DNA of 7,392 nt from Ferroglobus sp964463865 (lineage in GTDB: Archaea > Halobacteriota > Archaeoglobi > Archaeoglobales > Archaeoglobaceae), in NCBI GenBank assembly GCA_964463865.1, contig CAYXDX010000076.1, positions 1 through 7,392 on the forward strand. The letters run 5' to 3'. This document shows positions 4,894 through 7,392 of this stretch, one piece after another. A program made the translations under genes and the position numbers. How positions within the stretch are numbered: position 1 is the first letter of the stretch; every line of letters starts with the position of its first letter. The notes beneath the pieces were generated by a model. The model searched no databases, was not told where the DNA came from, and was given only the letters and a program-made list of their open reading frames with translations.

Positions 4894-6844
4894 ACCACGA
4901 TATGTAATTGCAGAGAGGACAGAATTCCCAGCTCTTACCCTTCTTCGGCCTTATCTTTACTATTTTCATCCCGTGCTCCTTACAGCTCTTCGAGGTTACG
5001 TAAAGCGAACCCTTCTGAGGTAAAGGCATCGAGAACCTGCACTCCGGATAGTTCTCGCAGCCTACGAACCTGCCTTTCGCCTTTTTTATGACGAGGTCTC
5101 CTCCACACTCCGGACACTTCCCGATTACTTTGTCCTTCTTGATCCCCTCTCCAAGGAGTTTCGAGAGTTCGTCGACGTTTACGCTTTCGAGAACCTTTTC
5201 GAGAAATTCAACGGACTCAGCTATAACGTCCTTTGGCTCAAGTTTGCCCTCTTCTATCTTGTTCATATCCTTTTCGAGCTTGGCAGTCATGTCCGGCAGT
5301 GTTATCGGCTCGTAGAGTCTCTTAAGAGCTTCTACTACAGAAAAGGCCACTTCCGTTGGCTTCAAAGGATTTCCGCTGACGTATCCTCTGTTGTATAACT
5401 TCCTAATGATTTCGTGTCTCGTCGACTTCGTCCCGAGGTTCAGCTTCTCCATGAGTTTTATCAGTGAGCTCGTGCTGTACCTCGAAGGTGGCTTCGTCTT
5501 CTTCTCGTGAAGTTTCTTGGAGAGTAGCTTCAACCTCTCTCCGACGGTCAGCTTCGGGAGGTAACTCTCCTCGGTCTTGCTGTAAATGTATATTTCCCTC
5601 CACCCTCCTTTCACAAGTTCTTTACCAGCAGCCATCAGTTTTTCCCCGCCAGACACTATTTCCGCCTTTCTAACCTTCCAGACTGCATCCGGTGCGAGGG
5701 TCGCTAAGAACCTCCTCACCACGAGCTCGTATATCTTCCACTCGTCTTTGCTAAGGTCCTTCCTGCTCGCGACGGCAGTCGGATGTATCGGCGGATGATC
5801 TTTCGTTTCTTTACTTCCCTTAGACGGTTTCATCTCTTCAAGAGCGATCTTAGCCTCTCTGTGAAATTCTGAATCCAAAAACATCCTGACGAGTTTTTTA
5901 AGGTTGAGCGTTTCCGGATAAACGGTGTTATCTGTCCTCGGATAAGAAATGTACCCGTTTATGTAAAGGTTCTCGGCTATCGACATTGCTTTGTCTGGCG
6001 GCATGAACTTCGACGCTTCTTTAAGAAACTCGGTCGTGTTGAACGGAGTCGGTTTTTTCTCTACTCTCTCTTTTTCTTCGAACTTCTCTACCACACCGTC
6101 CCCAATTCGCGCGTAAACTTCCTTAGCCTCTTCTTCATCCCAGAACCTCTTCACGTGCTTCGCTTCGACGCCCTTTTCGAATTTCGCCGTAATTTCCCAA
6201 TACGGTTCGGGCTTAAACTCCCTTATCTCCTTTTCCCTATCGACGACAATTCTGAGCGTCGGAGACTGAACTCTCCCCGCAGAGAGAAAATCTCTACCGA
6301 GCCTTCCGGAAGACAGGGAGATTAACCTCGTTAAAATAGCTCCCCAGAGCAGGTCTATTATCTGCCTCGTCTCCGCCGCTTTGGCGAGGTTCACGTTTAT
6401 CTTGCCCGGACTCGAGAAAGCCTTTCTTATCTCTTCCGGAGTTATCGACGAAAACCTGACTCTATCGATTTTAACGTCCGGATTCACTTTTTTAATTATT
6501 CTCGCAGCCTCGAGTCCTATGAGTTCTCCCTCTCTGTCGTAGTCGGTAGCGATGGTAACTCTGTTCGCCTCCCTACCCAACTCTTCGAGAAGGCGCACTA
6601 TTGATCTCTCTTTAACCACTCTCACTATTTTCGCGCGAAGCAACGACTTCAGTTCGACTTTCTTCCAGTCGTTGTACTCTTTCGGAAAGTCGTATTCGAC
6701 CACATGACCCTTTAAACCGATGACGCAGGTATCATCGTGAACGTAGTAATTTACGCCGTATTTTCTTTTAACCTGAACTTTTCCGAAGAGTATCTGAGCG
6801 ATCCTCCTCGCTGCTTGGTTTTTCTCCGTTACTATGAGCCACAC
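4883..6844 (-). CDS. topA: DNA topoisomerase I (type IA)
   Basis: Type IA topoisomerases relax negatively supercoiled DNA through a 5'-phosphotyrosine intermediate. The N-terminal TOPRIM domain shows E7 (VTEKNQAARRIA), GLKGHVVEYDFP at 43-54 and DYDREGE at 101-107 with D101, D103 and E105. LSAGRVQSPTLRIV at 187-200 is the conserved strand-binding motif. The catalytic tyrosine is Y301 in ISYPRTDNT, with R303 next to it, and PSRYSTSSLIKLMEKL and GTKSTRHEII cover 454-480. The C-terminus carries a zinc ribbon (C577, C580, C596, C602) and a second, shorter site (C621, H624, C642, C645). There is no helicase part, so it is not reverse gyrase. The 653 residues suit archaeal TopA, and Archaeoglobales have reverse gyrase as well. 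The GTG start at 6844 gives MWLIVTEK. A TTAATATAT box lies 30 bp upstream with no ribosome site, so a leaderless transcript is likely. Confidence 0.96.
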   Translation of the reverse strand: MWLIVTEKNQAARRIAQILFGKVQVKRKYGVNYYVHDDTCVIGLKGHVVEYDFPKEYNDWKKVELKSLLRAKIVRVVKERSIVRLLEELGREANRVTIATDYDREGELIGLEAARIIKKVNPDVKIDRVRFSSITPEEIRKAFSSPGKINVNLAKAAETRQIIDLLWGAILTRLISLSSGRLGRDFLSAGRVQSPTLRIVVDREKEIREFKPEPYWEITAKFEKGVEAKHVKRFWDEEEAKEVYARIGDGVVEKFEEKERVEKKPTPFNTTEFLKEASKFMPPDKAMSIAENLYINGYISYPRTDNTVYPETLNLKKLVRMFLDSEFHREAKIALEEMKPSKGSKETKDHPPIHPTAVASRKDLSKDEWKIYELVVRRFLATLAPDAVWKVRKAEIVSGGEKLMAAGKELVKGGWREIYIYSKTEESYLPKLTVGERLKLLSKKLHEKKTKPPSRYSTSSLIKLMEKLNLGTKSTRHEIIRKLYNRGYVSGNPLKPTEVAFSVVEALKRLYEPITLPDMTAKLEKDMNKIEEGKLEPKDVIAESVEFLEKVLESVNVDELSKLLGEGIKKDKVIGKCPECGGDLVIKKAKGRFVGCENYPECRFSMPLPQKGSLYVTSKSCKEHGMKIVKIRPKKGKSWEFCPLCNYISWSNR

Positions 6845-6851
6845 GCAACAG

Positions 6852-6860
6852 TTATCTTTA
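6852..6860 (+). promoter_or_regulatory. Weak TATA-like site for the CAP-domain gene
   Basis: TTATCTTTA begins 29 nt before the GTG at 6881, the spacing expected for a leaderless archaeal gene. It is a poor match to the consensus. The stronger ATATATTAA of topA (6866-6874) is too close to the GTG to serve this gene. Low certainty. Confidence 0.3.
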
Positions 6861-6865
6861 CGCCG

Positions 6866-6874
6866 ATATATTAA
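6866..6874 (-). promoter_or_regulatory. Predicted TATA box for topA
   Basis: Minus-strand TTAATATAT begins exactly 30 nt before the topA GTG, the same sequence and spacing as before mobA. No Shine-Dalgarno precedes the GTG, so translation probably starts at the 5' end of the mRNA. Confidence 0.65.
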
Positions 6875-6880
6875 GACTTT

Positions 6881-7392
6881 GTGAAAATACGGTTCGAAGT
6901 CAAGGAGACCGGAAAGCCTCTAAAAGGTTACCTCGTAGCTTCGGGGAAAGTTTTCAAAGTGGATGGCGTCGTCGATGTTCCTGAAGACGTCCTCAAAAAC
7001 GGTTTCCTCTTTAAAGGTATTTACAACGGCGTAGAGTTCGAATACAGGTTTGACGAGCCTTATTCCTACGTTAAACTTTCAGAAAAAGAGTTGCTTTACG
7101 AAGCGACGTCTCTCGACTTAAAACTCGTCGAACAGCTGATTTTTTCCAAAATAAACGATTTCAGAGAAAAGAGCGGACTCAGGAAGCTCAGGTGGAGCGA
7201 GAAGGTCGCAAATGTCTCGAGAGAGAAAAGCAAGCTTATCTCAAAAAAGTTCGAACACGACGTCGACGGAAAGAGCGCTTTCAAAATGCTGAGGGAAAGA
7301 GGAGTTTACTTCCTGACGGTCGGAGAAAACATCTACAGAATCTCAGGATTGACTTCCGCGGCAGACGAAGACTTCGTGGCTGAGAGGTGTGT
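6881..7392 (+). CDS. CAP (SCP/PR-1) domain protein, N-terminal part (cut by window end)
   Basis: The frame is open from the GTG at 6881 to the window end, 170 codons plus two bases. Residues 1-58 (MKIRFEVKETGKPLKGYL...) look like a small beta-rich module rich in alternating hydrophobics. From about 85 the CAP signature appears: INDFREKSGLRKLRWSEKVA (91-110), where family members have N-x-x-R...GL-x-x-L-x-W, then a helix ending in FEHD with H126, and VGENIY (147-152) with E149 and N150, matching the family's GENI motif. The rest of the domain, including the second catalytic-type histidine, is outside the window. CAP proteins are usually secreted, but no signal peptide or membrane segment is visible, so this one may stay in the cell unless the true start differs. 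The role is unknown. The gap to topA, which is divergent, is only 36 bp. The GTG is preferred because it precedes the first strand. Confidence 0.75.
   Translation, partial: MKIRFEVKETGKPLKGYLVASGKVFKVDGVVDVPEDVLKNGFLFKGIYNGVEFEYRFDEPYSYVKLSEKELLYEATSLDLKLVEQLIFSKINDFREKSGLRKLRWSEKVANVSREKSKLISKKFEHDVDGKSAFKMLRERGVYFLTVGENIYRISGLTSAADEDFVAERC

Noticed and set aside
5088..5798. Plus-strand open frames opposite topA (near 5088, 5464 and 5586)
   Set aside because: They are shadows of topA, which carries conserved motifs through the whole stretch.
557..7265. Many GTCGAC palindromes across the window
   Set aside because: They follow from frequent GTC, GAC and TCG codons and occur on both strands in coding DNA; no array or fixed spacing.
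7096..7383. Open frames at 7096-7284 (minus) and 7192-7383 (plus)
   Set aside because: The frame open from 6881 carries the CAP signature across both; these have skewed low-complexity composition (Phe/Ser/Leu-rich and Arg/Lys/Glu-rich).

Overview
The window looks like a chromosomal segment of a hyperthermophilic euryarchaeon, most likely of the Archaeoglobales (Archaeoglobus, Ferroglobus or Geoglobus type). The signs are an MfnA-type pyridoxal-phosphate decarboxylase, archaeal MoaA and MobA, an archaeal type IA topoisomerase with C-terminal zinc ribbons, Lys/Glu-rich proteins, TATA boxes 26 to 30 nt before start codons that lack Shine-Dalgarno sites (leaderless genes), and GGTGA-type Shine-Dalgarno sites inside operons. 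The genus is inferred from gene content and cannot be proven here. There are no tRNA or rRNA genes, CRISPR arrays or insertion sequences.

Minus-strand operon, 2040 to 1: mobA, moaA, a 48-residue unknown protein, then hisC (cut off by the window edge). The genes are tightly packed: a 31-bp overlap, a 6-bp gap and a 4-bp ATGA overlap. The operon joins molybdopterin (probably tungstopterin) cofactor synthesis to histidine synthesis. It diverges from mfnA on the plus strand, and the two share a 49-bp gap with one AT-rich tract that can serve as TATA box in both directions.

Middle, 2090 to 4893: mfnA (tyrosine/aspartate decarboxylase, for methanofuran and/or beta-alanine for coenzyme A) ends overlapping the tail of a convergent small cysteine-containing gene. 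That gene diverges across a 158-bp AT-rich regulatory region from a 63-residue zinc-ribbon protein. Next is a RibBA-like protein. Its GTP cyclohydrolase II half looks fully active, but its DHBP-synthase half has lost its catalytic residues. A perfect 10-bp inverted repeat abuts its TATA box.

Right end, 4883 to 7392: topA on the minus strand overlaps the ribBA tail by 11 bp. A divergent gene, cut by the window end, encodes a CAP (SCP/PR-1) domain protein with no visible signal peptide.

Best leads: the degenerate RibB domain fused to a bacterial-type GTP cyclohydrolase II in an archaeon; the 48-residue protein lying in frame directly after the moaA stop; two identical TTAATATAT boxes each exactly 30 nt before a GTG start; and the apparently cytoplasmic CAP protein. 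I saw no defence, mobile or selfish system.
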